NCBI RefSeq assembly: GCF_041146395.1
Contig: NC_090990.1
Span: 42,046,001 to 42,110,000, forward strand
Length of the DNA: 64,000 nucleotides
Source of the DNA: Eulemur rufifrons
Lineage: Eukaryota > Chordata > Mammalia > Primates > Lemuridae
Reading direction: 5' to 3'
Shown here: one piece after another, positions 54,010-64,000 of the stretch
Layout: each line of letters begins with the position of its first letter
Position numbering within the stretch: the first letter of the stretch is position 1
Program-made: the position numbers and the translations under genes
The notes under the pieces: model-generated
Databases searched by the model: none
The model's input: the letters and a program-made list of their open reading frames with translations, nothing else
Told to the model about the DNA's origin: nothing

Positions 54010-56170
54010 TTCATCTTTCTTGATTGACTGAAGTTTCTTCTCTTTTCTTTATTCTTTTTTTCTTTTCTGTTTGTTTGGAAGGTATATGTGCTATGTCTAT
54101 CTTTTAATAGTTACCCATAAGGATAACCACTATCCCAACTTCTAATACCAGAGGTACATTCTGCTTATTCTTGAACTTTATGTTAATGAAATCATTTTGT
54201 ATGTACTCTTTGGTGTCACATACTTTCATTCAATATTATATCTGTGAGATTCATCCATGTTATTGCTTATAGTTGTAATTTGTTCATTCCCATGACTTTA
54301 GTCCATTGTGTGGTAATACTATAATTTGTCTATTCTACTTTTGATGGTCTTTGGACAGTTTCCAGTTTGGGGCTATTATAAAAAGTTTTTCTATGAACAT
54401 CTTGTATATGTGTTTTGGTGAATTAAGGTATGCATTTATGTTGGGTGTATACATAGGCATGGAATTGCTAAGTCATAGAATTTGCATGTGTTAGACTTTA
54501 ATACTGCCAAACAATTTGCTAAAATGATTATCCCAATTTATAATCCCCCCACAGAATGAGAGTTCTAGTGGCTCCATATCTTAACTAACACTTGATATTT
54601 TTAGTCTTTTTTATTGTAGCTAGTGTAGTGGGCAGGTTGTGATGTTGCATTGTAGGTTTAATTTGCATTTCCCTGAGAGTTAATGAAGTTGAGCTTTTAT
54701 AATTTGTTTGCCTTTTGGATGTTCTTTTTGGTGAAGTGCCTGTTCAATATTTTCCCAATTTCACTATACTTCTTTTGATTGGTTTCTATTTTATATTTTC
54801 TGAATACAGGATGTTTATAGAAGACTTATATATTCCAAATATGAGTCCTTTATCAAATCTATCTATCTATATATAAAATGCAAATATCTTCTCCCACTCA
54901 GTAACTTGCCTTATCACTCTTTTAATGGTATCTTTTGATGAATATATCCTAGCTCTTCTAACATTTTAAAGGCCAAAACAGATTAATATTGTGACTCTTT
55001 TCCCAAATAAAAGCCTTAGAATATTTTAGTCACTTTTTCAACATATGTACTATGCTGAATATGTTATAATATTTTATTCCCCTCCTTGCAATTTTACATC
55101 ATTATTTTATTCAGTTGACACTTTTACTTAGCTTTCTTTCTTGCATCCAAAACTTTCTCTCTGGGATTATTTTCCTTCTGCCTAATGTATATGCTTTAGA
55201 ATTTCCTTCAGTGAATTTCATTTGGTCAATAAAATATCCCAGTTTTTATTTGTCTGAAAATATCTTTTTTTTTCATTCTTGAAAGGCAGTTTCCCTGGGC
55301 ATAAAATTCTGAATAGATATTTAAAACTTTCAGCAGAATTGTATTTTGGCTACATACTCTTCTTGGGAACTCAGCAGTCAGAACTCAGTTGTTCTTTTTA
55401 GGTGATTGGTCTGGTCTTTTTGTCTGCTTTTAATGTCATTTAAGATATTCTCTTTTACAGTCTTTAGTTTCCCTAAGCTATAGCTAGGTGTGGATTTATT
55501 TTTCCTGTTTGACAACTTTAGAGGGTATAGATATACAAATTTGTATCTCTCAACAATTTTGGAAAATTCTCAGATATCTCTTTTATCTATTATTTCTTCT
55601 TTCCCATTTTTTTCTAGTGTCCTTTTATGGAACTCTGATTTTACTGTTATTTTAAGACTTCTCATTACCAATGACCTCAATATCAAATGATCTCTGATCA
55701 AGGTACCCACAGTGTACTGTGGGAGACAACACATAAATCATGAATTATAATGTAAGGTATGCTATCCTCTTTTTCATTCTTTTTTATCATTTTTCCCTGT
55801 GGAATGAATTTTTGATAATCTCTTTAGATTTATCTTTAGTTCACTAATTTCCTCTTCAACTGTAGATAATCTGATGTATAATTCAGTCACTGTGTTTCAT
55901 TATCAATTTATCAAATTATTTCTTCTTCAAATATTTAAAAATGTTTATTCCTTGTTCATATTCTTCTCTCTTCATTTAAAAACATATTAAATATCTCATG
56001 TTTTGTGTCTGATAATTCTAACATCCATAATATCTTATAGGTTTGTTCTGCTATCTGTTATTGTGCTGGTTTTCACTCACTGTGAGTTGTGTCCTTGTGT
56101 GTTAGTGATTTTTGACTGTTGGCTGTTAATTTTTTAAAGAATAATTTTTGAGAATTATTTGAAACCTGGG
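54010..56170 (-). repeat. Old L1 (L1M) antisense, ~2 kb
   Basis: 'gtgagattcatccatgttat', 'ttgatggtctttggacagtt', 'ggcatggaattgctaagtca', 'tatgagtcctttatcaaatc' and 'tttatttgtctgaaaatatc' give the antisense order of an L1M 3'UTR and ORF2 end. Interrupted at 55,684-55,765. Confidence 0.75.
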
Positions 56171-56566
56171 ATAAAAGTGGATGGGGATACAGAGGTCCAT
56201 AAAATCCCTCCAGGCAGAAGCTAGCTTTGGCACTCACTCCAGGGCTCCTGGTTGCTGCACATCCACGGATGCTTTCTTTTTATATCAGTTCTGTGATACT
56301 TTCATGAATGTTTATAAAAATTAATTCTTCACTTTACCTGCTTCAGTTAAGAGAATAATTTATATTGCCTAGTCTACCATATTCTCACAAACTGAAGTTT
56401 GATTTATTCTTTCATTCAACAAAATTTTGTTGGATATCTCCAGTGTGCCAGACACTGTGCCGGGTTATAGAAATAAAAACACCAAATGATCTCTGATATC
56501 AAAGTGCCCACACTATACTATGGGAGACAGCACGTAAATCATGAATTATAATGTAAGGCATGCTAT
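55684..56566 (+). repeat. Local dispersed duplication (82/84 bp, 799 bp apart)
   Basis: 55,684-55,765 and 56,483-56,566 share ~82 bp ('caaatgatctctgat...', 'catgaattataatgtaagg', 'atgctat') with roughly a dozen differences. The right copy lies in its apparent natural repeat context; the left copy interrupts the antisense L1M. Confidence 0.9.
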
Positions 56567-56999
56567 AATTTTGTAAAAAAGTGAAAATAAATGAAGAGCA
56601 CTAAAACTTATTTAACATATGAACCAGAGGCTTTTTGCATTGACAGATAGCCCTAGGAAATTAGTAGTTTTATTCCCATTTCCACATGAAAGTAAGTAAA
56701 TTTCCCAAAATTATAGGGTTAGTATTAATATGTAGTAGTCCTGGATCCGAGAAAAGCTTGACTCCAAATACTGATACAGAAAAATGGTCATTCTGCTGCT
56801 AAGTGTCATGGAAACAGAGAAGAGTGAGGAATTATGGACTCTGGAGAGTGGGAAGGAGAAAGATGGATAGAAGGTTATCAAGTCCTCAGAATGGGTTGCA
56901 TTTTACCTTCATGTTACCTAAAATGCAACCCAAATAAAGTCAACAAATGATACCATATGATGTCATCAGTGTGTCAATGATGTGGCCCTACAAAGACAA

Positions 57000-57250
57000 C
57001 GGGAGCTAATACATATAAAAAGAAAAGAATACACATTTGCAAAGCACCTGTCATGTGACATACTGTTGGATTTGGTCCTCATAAAAGCCCTGTGAAGTCC
57101 ATATTGTGGGCCCTGTTTATAAATGAAGAAATTGAGCTGCAGGAATACGAAGTCACTTACCATAGGGCTAGTAAGTCTTGGAGCCTAGAATTGAACTCAC
57201 GTCCTCTGCTTCTAAATTCAGTGCTCTTTCCACTGTTGCACATCTGCCTC
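57000..57250 (-). repeat. MIR, antisense
   Basis: 'cataaaagccctgtgaagtc', 'aaatgaagaaattgagctgc' and 'gaattgaactcacgtcctct' follow the antisense MIR order. It ends about 120 bp from the FYB2 exon. Confidence 0.7.
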
Positions 57251-57367
57251 ACTTGGGCCAGTTACTCAGTACATAACAGTTATTCAATAAATATTTATAG
57301 TAAAATCTTGGCCACGCTCAGCTTTAAAACAATTTGACGAAGAGGATCAGGAAGAAATGCAGCTTAC

Positions 57368-57527
57368 CATGGCCTTGGGAGTGCCTGGCCAGCTTTGGGC
57401 CCTCAGGGGAGGCCTTTGTCCGGGTAATGTCAGTTGCAGCATCCTGCTTCCCAGCCAGCATGCTCCTTCCACCTCTGTGGACATTGGTCATCTGGATCTT
57501 TCCGGGTGTCCCCTCACAGGCCTCTAC
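57368..57527 (-). CDS. FYB2: FYB2 exon, Gly/Lys-rich linker
   Basis: Acceptor catatatttag, donor gtaagc; 160 bp. It reads VEACEGTPGKIQMTNVHRGG, RSMLAGKQDAATDITR, TKASPEGPKLARHSQGH, then the first base of Gly. No catalytic domain; it is the unstructured adaptor region upstream of the tyrosine motifs. Open frames on the plus strand over this exon (57,334-57,781) are shadows. Confidence 0.94.
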
Positions 57528-57789
57528 CTAAATATATGCAACAGGGAGAGTCCTGCGGGGCTCTGACTTACCCAGTCAGCTCTTCGCTAACTCATGCTGC
57601 TCTTCATTCATTCATTCATTCCTCATGGATAACAGTTATTTTCATTTATTTAATGCTGTCTTATGAGACTCTAAGTTTCACGAGGGTGCAGACCACGTCC
57701 TTCACTTACCTCTGCCTGGCCGGTGAATGTCTGGCACAGAGGCAGTGCAAGAGAGGCAGGCAGGATATAATGGAGCTCTGACACCAGGG

Positions 57790-57965
57790 CAGGCTCTTTG
57801 TGTATTCTGTCTCAATCTTCTTGCCACCCATGAGGAATAGCATTAGTGCCCTTGACAAAGAGCTTAGAGAGGTTAAATAACTGCTCTCTGGTCCCACAGT
57901 GAGTAATCTCCAGAGGCAGGACTTGACCTCCCAGCCCTGTGCTCTTGACTGCAAAGGGATGTTGT
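57790..57965 (-). repeat. MIR, antisense
   Basis: 'tagagaggttaaataactgc', 'cagaggcaggacttgacctc' and 'ccagccctgtgctcttgact' match the antisense MIR core. Confidence 0.75.
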
Positions 57966-58059
57966 GTATTCCTTCTCCTTTCCTTCTTTTTGCCTTTTTG
58001 TCTTCCCACCCACTGTTCTTCTGTGACTTTTCGTCTCTTTCTGCTCCCTGTCCCTCCAG

Positions 58060-58640
58060 TGTTTGTCAAACACTTACTGAAGGTGAGAGAACATGCTAAG
58101 CTCTGGAAGTACAGCGATGCGGTGGACAGAGCATCTTACACACAGGTCATGGAGACAACACACACGAACGATTAACTAGGGTATAATGAGAGGAGTGTCA
58201 TTCACAGCAGTAGGACTCACTGCCATGGAAACAGAACAGGGAGGTTGGTTCTCTCCGCTGGGAGACAGGGTTGGAGAAGACTTCAAAAAGCAGGTGTTTT
58301 GAAACTGTATTTTCTAAAATGCACGTAGGAGATGGGTAGAGGGGATAAAGGAGTCCCGGACAAAGCAAATCAGTGTGAGCAGAGGCACGGGGGATTTGCA
58401 GAGTTAGTGTCCGTAAAAGGGTGGCATGGAGGCTGCTGCAGAGGGAAGAGTTGAAGGAAGAGATGGGGAAGAAAGACCGGAGATGAGGCTGAGGAGAGAG
58501 GAGACAACGGGGCTGAGTTGTGAAGGATCCTCCACACCAGACAGGGAGCTCACACTTTATTTCTTACTCACGGTGAGCCAGGCAGGGGAGAAACCTGATC
58601 AGATTTACACATAACAATGACCTGGATAGACTGACAGAAG
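58060..58640 (+). repeat. Ancient LINE-like repeat segment
   Basis: 'aaacacttactgaaggtgag', 'gctaagctctggaag', 'ggttggagaagacttcaaaa', 'ggagaaacctgatcagattt' and 'tggagacatagaa' follow the layout shared with 32.3, 45.0 and 51.0 kb. The open frames here are not genes. Confidence 0.45.
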
Positions 58641-59619
58641 AGATACTGGAGACATAGAAAACTAAAACATTTTTGGCCATCTAAGTGTCCTCTAACTGCC
58701 CAGTGAGAATGAGAGAAGGGCCACTAGCCTGACTACAGCAGAGTAGATGTGAGGACCGACTATGACAATCCTAATGTAATCAATAGATGTAAGGCATGGG
58801 TTATCCTGAATTTTTGGTGGGATCTTGGGCAAACTGCAAGCAGAACAAGAGGAGGGGCATTCTTTTCAGTCACACAGCCAAGACTGAAATTTTTTAAATG
58901 GGGAAAAGTGACAAGAAAGTAATAAAGTCAATATTTTATATAAATATAGTGACCACCATCATTCAGTGCAGTCCCTTAATGAATGCAGTCCCCTCATCAT
59001 CTTGCATGTCCCAAATAACACTTAACAATTTCCAAAACTCAAGCCCACTCCATAAAAGAAGGATATGACCCTTGGGCAGTAGCCTGAGCCCATTTCTGGC
59101 TCATGCCATGTAGCCAACACTGAAAAAGATCTTTTTCATGGCCAGTATCCCTAGTCATGTTGCTCTACTGCCTTTCTTTTATGCTCCTGATCAACCCCTT
59201 CCTGATCTCTAGCCTCCACACCCATTTGTGGCCTTGCCCAGCCCCCTGGCCTTGACACCCAGGCTGCTCCCCTGACTCTGGACTCTGCCTTTCTTAATCA
59301 GTGACTTACTCCATCCTTTGGATTATGCTGCTTTGTGATACTCTGTAAGCACCCAACACAGTCCAGCCTGACCTCCGGGCCTACACACCAGTTTGGGCCC
59401 ACATCACAAACATGCTCTTTGATTTACCCCAGCCCTGCAGATGGCACTGGGGAAAACTGATATTAAAAGACAAGTCTCAAATAATTATCTATGATATATT
59501 CAGCACTGGTAGTGGCCCTGGTGGTGTCTATTATCTAAGTCTCCCACCATGCTAACTACTTTGATGGGAGAATGGCAATTGCATGCAGATATACACGCAC
59601 ATGCACAATGTTTAATATT

Positions 59620-59830
59620 AATAAAAGCAACAACAATACATTTCATTTTTATAGTAGCTTATGGATTACAAAGCACTGTCATGTTCATTCATTTATTTTA
59701 TCATCACAAACAAGGTAGCATAGGGATGGGAGTGGGGATGGTAGTTGGATAGGGATTCTTTATTCTCATTTCACAGATGAGATGACCGAGCTCAGGGACA
59801 AGTCACTCTTCTAAGCAAGGCCTTGGGGCA
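59620..59830 (-). repeat. MIR, antisense
   Basis: 'catttcatttttatagtagc', 'tctcatttcacagatgagat' and 'gaccgagctcagggacaag' indicate antisense MIR. Confidence 0.6.
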
Positions 59831-60164
59831 CAAAATTTAAGGAGGCCCTCACTCCAGGGTGGGGCAAATGTAGGAGCAGCACCTACAAGTGAGCGCTACT
59901 CTATATTTTGCACTCTGGCTGCCTTGCTGAACTTCCTCTAGTCCCAGCCCTACTTCTCAGGCCTGCTTCATGGCTAATAAGTGCAAAACTGGGGGCTAGA
60001 GCTCAGTGTTATTGGCACATTCATTTCCTTGACAAAATGTCCAGCACCCATTGCATCTTTTAACTCTGCCTCTCTGTGTCTCAGCTCTAGAAAGGCATCC
60101 CCATGAACTGTGTGTTGCATGTCTGAGCTGCACCATTTGGCCAGGAACCCTAGGACACAGATAC

Positions 60165-60267
60165 CTTGAAAGGACAGTCTGAATGTGGATCCTTTTCTGT
60201 TTTCAGAGGTTCCAATTCACAGGGCTCTTCATCCTTCATTATTTTACCTTCATCTTCATGTTTAGGA
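60165..60267 (-). CDS. FYB2: FYB2 exon, acidic; most 5' FYB2 exon in the window
   Basis: Acceptor ttcacatttcag, donor gtatct; 103 bp. It completes a codon and reads PKHEDEGKIMKDEEPCELEP, LKTEKDPHSDCPFK, in phase 0 with the next exon. FYB2 is an ADAP/FYB1-like T-cell adaptor that links receptor signalling to integrin/cytoskeleton changes (family knowledge). From here, thirteen minus-strand exons total 1,057 bases (351 codons plus stop) without a frame break. The N-terminal half of the protein lies right of the window. Confidence 0.93.
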
Positions 60268-60439
60268 CTGAAATGTGAAGAGATACCAGGGAAAAAGTGA
60301 AGTTTATTTAGATGATAGTATACTGCTCAATCATAAATAAAATAAATGGGAAATATTAATTTAAACAGACATGAATCATTTTTTAAGGGGACCATAATCA
60401 GATCAGTCATATAAATAGCTCCCCTGTGTTTCTGCCTGC

Positions 60440-60960
60440 TCCAGTCAGTGACAGAGTATCAAGTCCTGCTTAAAATCTTCTCACACCCCATTGCCTGTAG
60501 GACAAAATCTAAGTCGCATTGTGATCTGGCTCCCACCTTTATTTCCAAGCCCATCTTCATCTGCTCCTTCCCTCCACTTTTACTTGAGTCTAGACTCTCA
60601 TAATTCCCCAAACCTACCACCCTATTTGAGTAACTCTCTCTTTTTATTCTTAACAGCTATTTCTTTTGTCAGGGATGTCTTCTGTATCTTATATTGCTAG
60701 CAAGTACAACACCCTTCTCGGTTTGTCTAAATCATCTTACCTCTCAGAATCCTTCCCTGATTCTCCCAGTCACACCTTCTCTGCTCCCCTAAAATTGTGG
60801 TAAAATACATCTGTCTATGGACCTATCTCCAATTCTTCCACTTTGCCTTGTCAATTACCTAAAAATCGAGTTATAAAGAGGCAGAAGCTATCTTATTCAT
60901 GCATGTATCCCCAGCACCAATGCTGTGTGATTCATGGTAGGGATAGCTCATTGCTGGGCA
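60440..60960 (+). repeat. LINE-2 fragment
   Basis: 'cacaccccattgcctgtagg', 'gtgatctggctcccaccttt', 'gaatccttccctgattctcc' and 'tgtatccccagcaccaatgc' match L2. Confidence 0.7.
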
Positions 60961-61151
60961 TGGAATGGTACTCACCTAGCACTCCCTAATGCAATGACTG
61001 GCATGCATAAACATATGGATATCAGCTGCGGTACAGGAGCACGTGAGAGAGTCAAGATAAACAATGTCATGAAAAAAAGCCAGCACAGAATGCTGGGGAA
61101 CACCAACATCCACGTGAGAACTTCTGTTTCTGGTATTATAATGAGCTAGAT

Positions 61152-61343
61152 CAGAGGTCCCCAACCTTTTTGGCACCAGGGGCCAGTTTTATAGAAGACA
61201 ATTTTTCCATGGACTTGGGGGCGGGGGGTGGTGTCAAGGGGTGTGTGTGTGTGTGGTGCAGAGCTCAGGTGGTCATGTGCGGCCTGTTTCCTAACAGGGC
61301 ATGGACTGGTCACAGGCTGCGGCCCGGGTGTTGGGGACCACAG
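61152..61343. mobile_element. hAT-type MITE with exact 8-bp target duplication
   Basis: Terminal repeats CAGAGGTCCCCAAC (left) and CTGTGGTCCCCAAC (right, read inward) bound a 192-bp element. The 8-bp duplication agctagat flanks it exactly (61,144-61,151 and 61,344-61,351). GC-rich interior with a (TG)n run at about 61,242-61,255. No transposase. Confidence 0.9.
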
Positions 61344-62166
61344 AGCTAGATAGTCCTACAGACCTTCTGCTACCACATTTATAGGGAAGGCAGAAAAACA
61401 AGAGCCCTCAAAGAAAATCAGAAGGGGTGGTTATGAAGGAAGGAGAAACACCAAGAAAGAGTGCTGTTCTGAAAGACAAGGAGAAGGAGTTTTAAAGAGT
61501 TGCATTCATTCATCACATTACTGAGCACTCTTGCACACCAGTAAGGCTAGTTCTTCTGTAATGAACAGGGGCCGAGAAGTGGGAGCTGGGTTCTCATCCC
61601 CACCCCACCTCTTCCTAAAAGTATAAAATTAACCTTACCAAAAATCAAGTCTTCTCATCTACAAATGAAAAGTTACAGCTTTGTGCAGTGACAGGATCAT
61701 AGCCAATGAGGTTTATCTAAGGCCTGATTATTGCTAATTGAAAACGTTTCCCTAAATGAAAGGTTACGACGCCAACCCCCGACAGTTACCATGAGAACAA
61801 CAACAAAAAAAAAATGCTGAAAGCCTAGCATTGTTCGTAGCGTGTAATGGACCCTCAATAATTGTTGGTGTCCTTTTTTTCATCAAAGAGCTTGCTGAGT
61901 TAGATTCCCTAATTCTTACGTTCCCATAGCACGTGGCTGGTATTTCTCCTAAGGCATTTGCCTGTCCTGTCGACGTACTGTCCTTTGTCATCCTTCTTCC
62001 TCTCCCTGAATCCCGCCCAGTAGTTTCCACACAGCTGAATCTCCATCAACAACTTGAATCAAATTTAACGTTGTGAGTTCTAGGAATACCCTGAGGGAGA
62101 GGGCACGTTGTCTGTGCTTTAAAACTCTTTTGTGGCTCTCCCTGACCCATAGGGTAAAGTCTAAAT

Positions 62167-62494
62167 GTGTGCTGTCCAACACAGTGGCCACTGGCCACAT
62201 ACGGCTACTGAGCACTTGAAATGTGTCAGGTCCAAATTGAGCTGTAAGTGTAAAATACATCTGGATTTTGATGAGTTGGTATGAAAAAGGGAATATAAAA
62301 TACCTGATTAATAATGTTTATATTGATTACATATGAAGAGAATATTTCAGATAGATTAGATTAAGTAAAATACATTAAAATTAATTTTACCTGTCTCTTT
62401 TTACAGGTGAAATTAAGCAGCTCCTAGAAAATGGCTACTAGAAAAATGTTAAATGACATCTGTGGTTTGCATTATATTTCTACTGGACAAGGCT
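62167..62494. mobile_element. hAT-type DNA element relic
   Basis: Left 'gtgctgtccaacacagtggc' and right 'tttctactggacaagg' are degenerate inverted ends. The interior has 'tactgagcacttgaaatgtg' and 'attaattttacctgtctctt', typical of a common primate-era non-autonomous hAT element. Confidence 0.65.
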
Positions 62495-62569
62495 GGTTTA
62501 AACAGTTAATTAGGGGGCTCAGGCCCTCCTGGATCCAGCCCTGCATGCTTCCCCAACTTCCTGGCTGCT

Positions 62570-63010
62570 GCTCCCACACTGCACTTTGTGTCCAAGCAAT
62601 ATCAAACTGCGTGTAGATTCTTGGACCTGCCTTCCTGCTTAACATTCTGTCTTCACTCACACTTTTCCTTGTGCCTGGAACATACATTCCATCATTTTCA
62701 CCTGCCCAATTCCTACACTTCATCCAAGATTCAGCTCGGGTGTCATTCTTCAAGGAAGCATTCTTGGCACCTTGAGGCTGGTTTTCATGCCTCACCTCTG
62801 TGTTTTAACAACTTCCATATCTGTGATTATATTACTCTATAATTTCCTATTTATGTGGTTATTTTACCCTCCAAATAACCCCCACTCCCAACCATCCCAG
62901 CTTCCCCTGCCATCCTGAACCAAGGGTAGGGAATATATTCTATTCATTTTGTATCTCAGAATCTGGCAGTGTCTGAACAGAGTAAAAGCTCAATAAACGT
63001 TAAACTAAAC
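62570..63010 (+). repeat. LINE-2 3' fragment
   Basis: 'gtgcctggaacatacattcc', 'ctacacttcatccaagattc', 'tgattatattactctataat' and 'cagagtaaaagctcaataaa' match the L2 3' end. Confidence 0.75.
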
Positions 63011-64000
63011 AATCATTTGATATGTGTCTCCCATGCACCTGGCACTGTGCTAGGTGCTAAAGGGTAATTATGGGGGTCATGATGTAGAGTCAGGCAGGAA
63101 CTCAGGGAGAGAGATGAAGGTAGCCCATCCAGGTAATGCCAGCTCCCCCCATGATTCAGAACTTGCATTTTTAGACTCAACCAGGACATTTTGGTACTTG
63201 CTTCTCCAGAGCTCACCAGCCATGTTTCTTCTAATGCATTAAAATAACTCGAGGGGAAGGGTAATTAAAGTAGACTCTGAAGAGGCAGGTAAGAGGACTG
63301 CTGTGTGCCAAGGCACTGCACTGGTCCCAGGAAGTATGAGAGGTACCAGGAACACCAAGAATGATAAAACATAGTTCTGCCCATAAGGACCTCCCAGACA
63401 AGAAGAGGGTGGGGAGGGAGAGAAGTAACCGGCATCTTAGTAAATAAACTACATGCAGTGACGTTAGTGCAAACATATGTGTCCCTTACAGCAGTACCAG
63501 GGGCAAGGGACTGGGTACTTCTCTCTAAGGGATTGGAATCAAGGTAGTCTTCTTATAAAAGGGGTGCTTGATGGATCAGAAGTTTGCCAGTTTATTAAAT
63601 TGAGGTAAATTAATGAATTAAATGAGCAAAGGCAAAGAGACTTGAAACTACATGGTTCATTTTAGAAATGGTTGTGTGACTATCCCACTAATCCAGGGGC
63701 TGCTGAGAACAGTAACTAGGTTTCTATCACTGCCACAGCCCCAGTAAGTGGTAAGCAAACGTCTGGCACGTGCTGGGTACTCCATAATAGTTTGCTGAGT
63801 GAGTGCGGTGTGGGCTAGAATGAGCTGAGAGAGGAAGACAGGGTAGGATCACAGTTCACTTTCCCTGCACAGGCACCTTGTAAGGTGCTGGGGAAACTGA
63901 ACCAGGTCAGGCACTGGAAACATAGCCAGCCCAGAGAGGAAAACGAGTTCAGTTATCAGAGGGTCAGTGGTTGGACTAATGCTTTTCCTTTTGAAGATAA

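Larger units (their letters stand above)
51896..57367 (-). other. FYB2: 5.5-kb FYB2 intron with L2 and L1M fossils
   Basis: 51,980-52,980 shows no recognised feature; L2 at 52,990-53,895; antisense L1M at 54,010-56,170; unnamed old repeat at 56,390-56,570 with a local duplicate; antisense MIR at 57,000-57,250. No gene is seen. Confidence 0.7.
57528..60164 (-). other. FYB2: FYB2 intron
   Basis: 2.6 kb; L2 end at 57,590-57,765, antisense MIR at 57,790-57,965, ancient LINE-like segment at 58,060-58,640 and antisense MIR at 59,620-59,830. 58,650-59,610 and 59,840-60,160 show no recognised feature. Confidence 0.7.
60268..64000 (-). other. FYB2: FYB2 intron running off the right edge
   Basis: 3.7 kb with no further FYB2 exon that I can find on the minus strand. 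It contains L2 fragments (60,440-60,960; 62,570-63,010), two hAT elements (61,152; 62,167) and an L2-like end near 63,720-63,800. Confidence 0.65.

Noticed and set aside
57334..57781. Plus-strand frames over 57.3-57.8 kb
   Set aside because: They are shadows of the minus-strand FYB2 exon at 57,368-57,527 and an L2 fragment.
58426..58614. Glu/Arg-rich 62-codon frame
   Set aside because: It lies in an ancient LINE-like repeat; no splice signals or homology recognised.
60268..64000. Further upstream FYB2 exons in the last 3.7 kb
   Set aside because: I looked on the minus strand for an in-phase exon before the acidic exon and found no acceptor-plus-frame that fits; the next exon is probably outside the window.

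Overview
The window is nuclear DNA from a mammal, most likely a strepsirrhine primate (lemur or loris/galago lineage). The Alu copies carry the strepsirrhine-style 'gctaggattacag' core and a 'gagcaagagcaagacc' left arm. The youngest L1 copies end in the 'aacctaaacttttgtaccc...gctgaaataaa' tail that I associate with lemur L1. Species assignment is inference; gene assignments rest on reading exons and splice sites directly.

Layout. (1) 1 to about 21,410, plus strand: the last seven coding exons and the long 3'UTR of PRKAA2, the AMPK alpha-2 catalytic subunit. The exons join with consistent phases into 473 codons that end at a TGA at 14,516. Counting back from a 552-residue protein, they cover residues 80-552, including catalytic Asp139, DFG Asp157, activation-loop Thr172, the autoinhibitory region, the beta-binding C-terminal domain and the Ser491 loop. 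(2) About 21,410-26,500: a tail-to-tail intergenic interval with an old LTR-like repeat, two antisense Alus, a perfect 37-bp tandem duplication and L2/MIR fossils. (3) 26,504-60,267, minus strand: thirteen 3' exons of FYB2 (formerly C1orf168, the ADAP/FYB1-like adaptor). They join in frame into 351 codons ending in TAG at 26,506-26,504, with three Tyr-Asp/Glu-Asp-Val motifs and a C-terminal SH3-like domain. The 5' part of FYB2 lies beyond the right edge; 60,268-64,000 is its intron.

The FYB2 introns hold most of the mobile DNA. They include a twin-primed (5'-inverted) L1 at 27.8-31.7 kb with an Alu nested in it, and an old near-full-length L1MA-type element at 37.8-42.7 kb with an internal deletion. 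At 48.8-50.8 kb there is a younger 5'-truncated L1 with an intact ORF2 end and a possible 3' transduction. Several DNA transposon relics have recognisable terminal repeats, and there are many L2/MIR fossils.

The two genes are not known to act in one pathway. PRKAA2 is the energy-sensing kinase of AMPK, and FYB2 is a T-cell-receptor-proximal adaptor; they are simply neighbours, as in human 1p32. I see no CRISPR, operon, viral coding system or novel gene system. The noteworthy material is retrotransposition structure, local duplications and exon/repeat interplay in FYB2.
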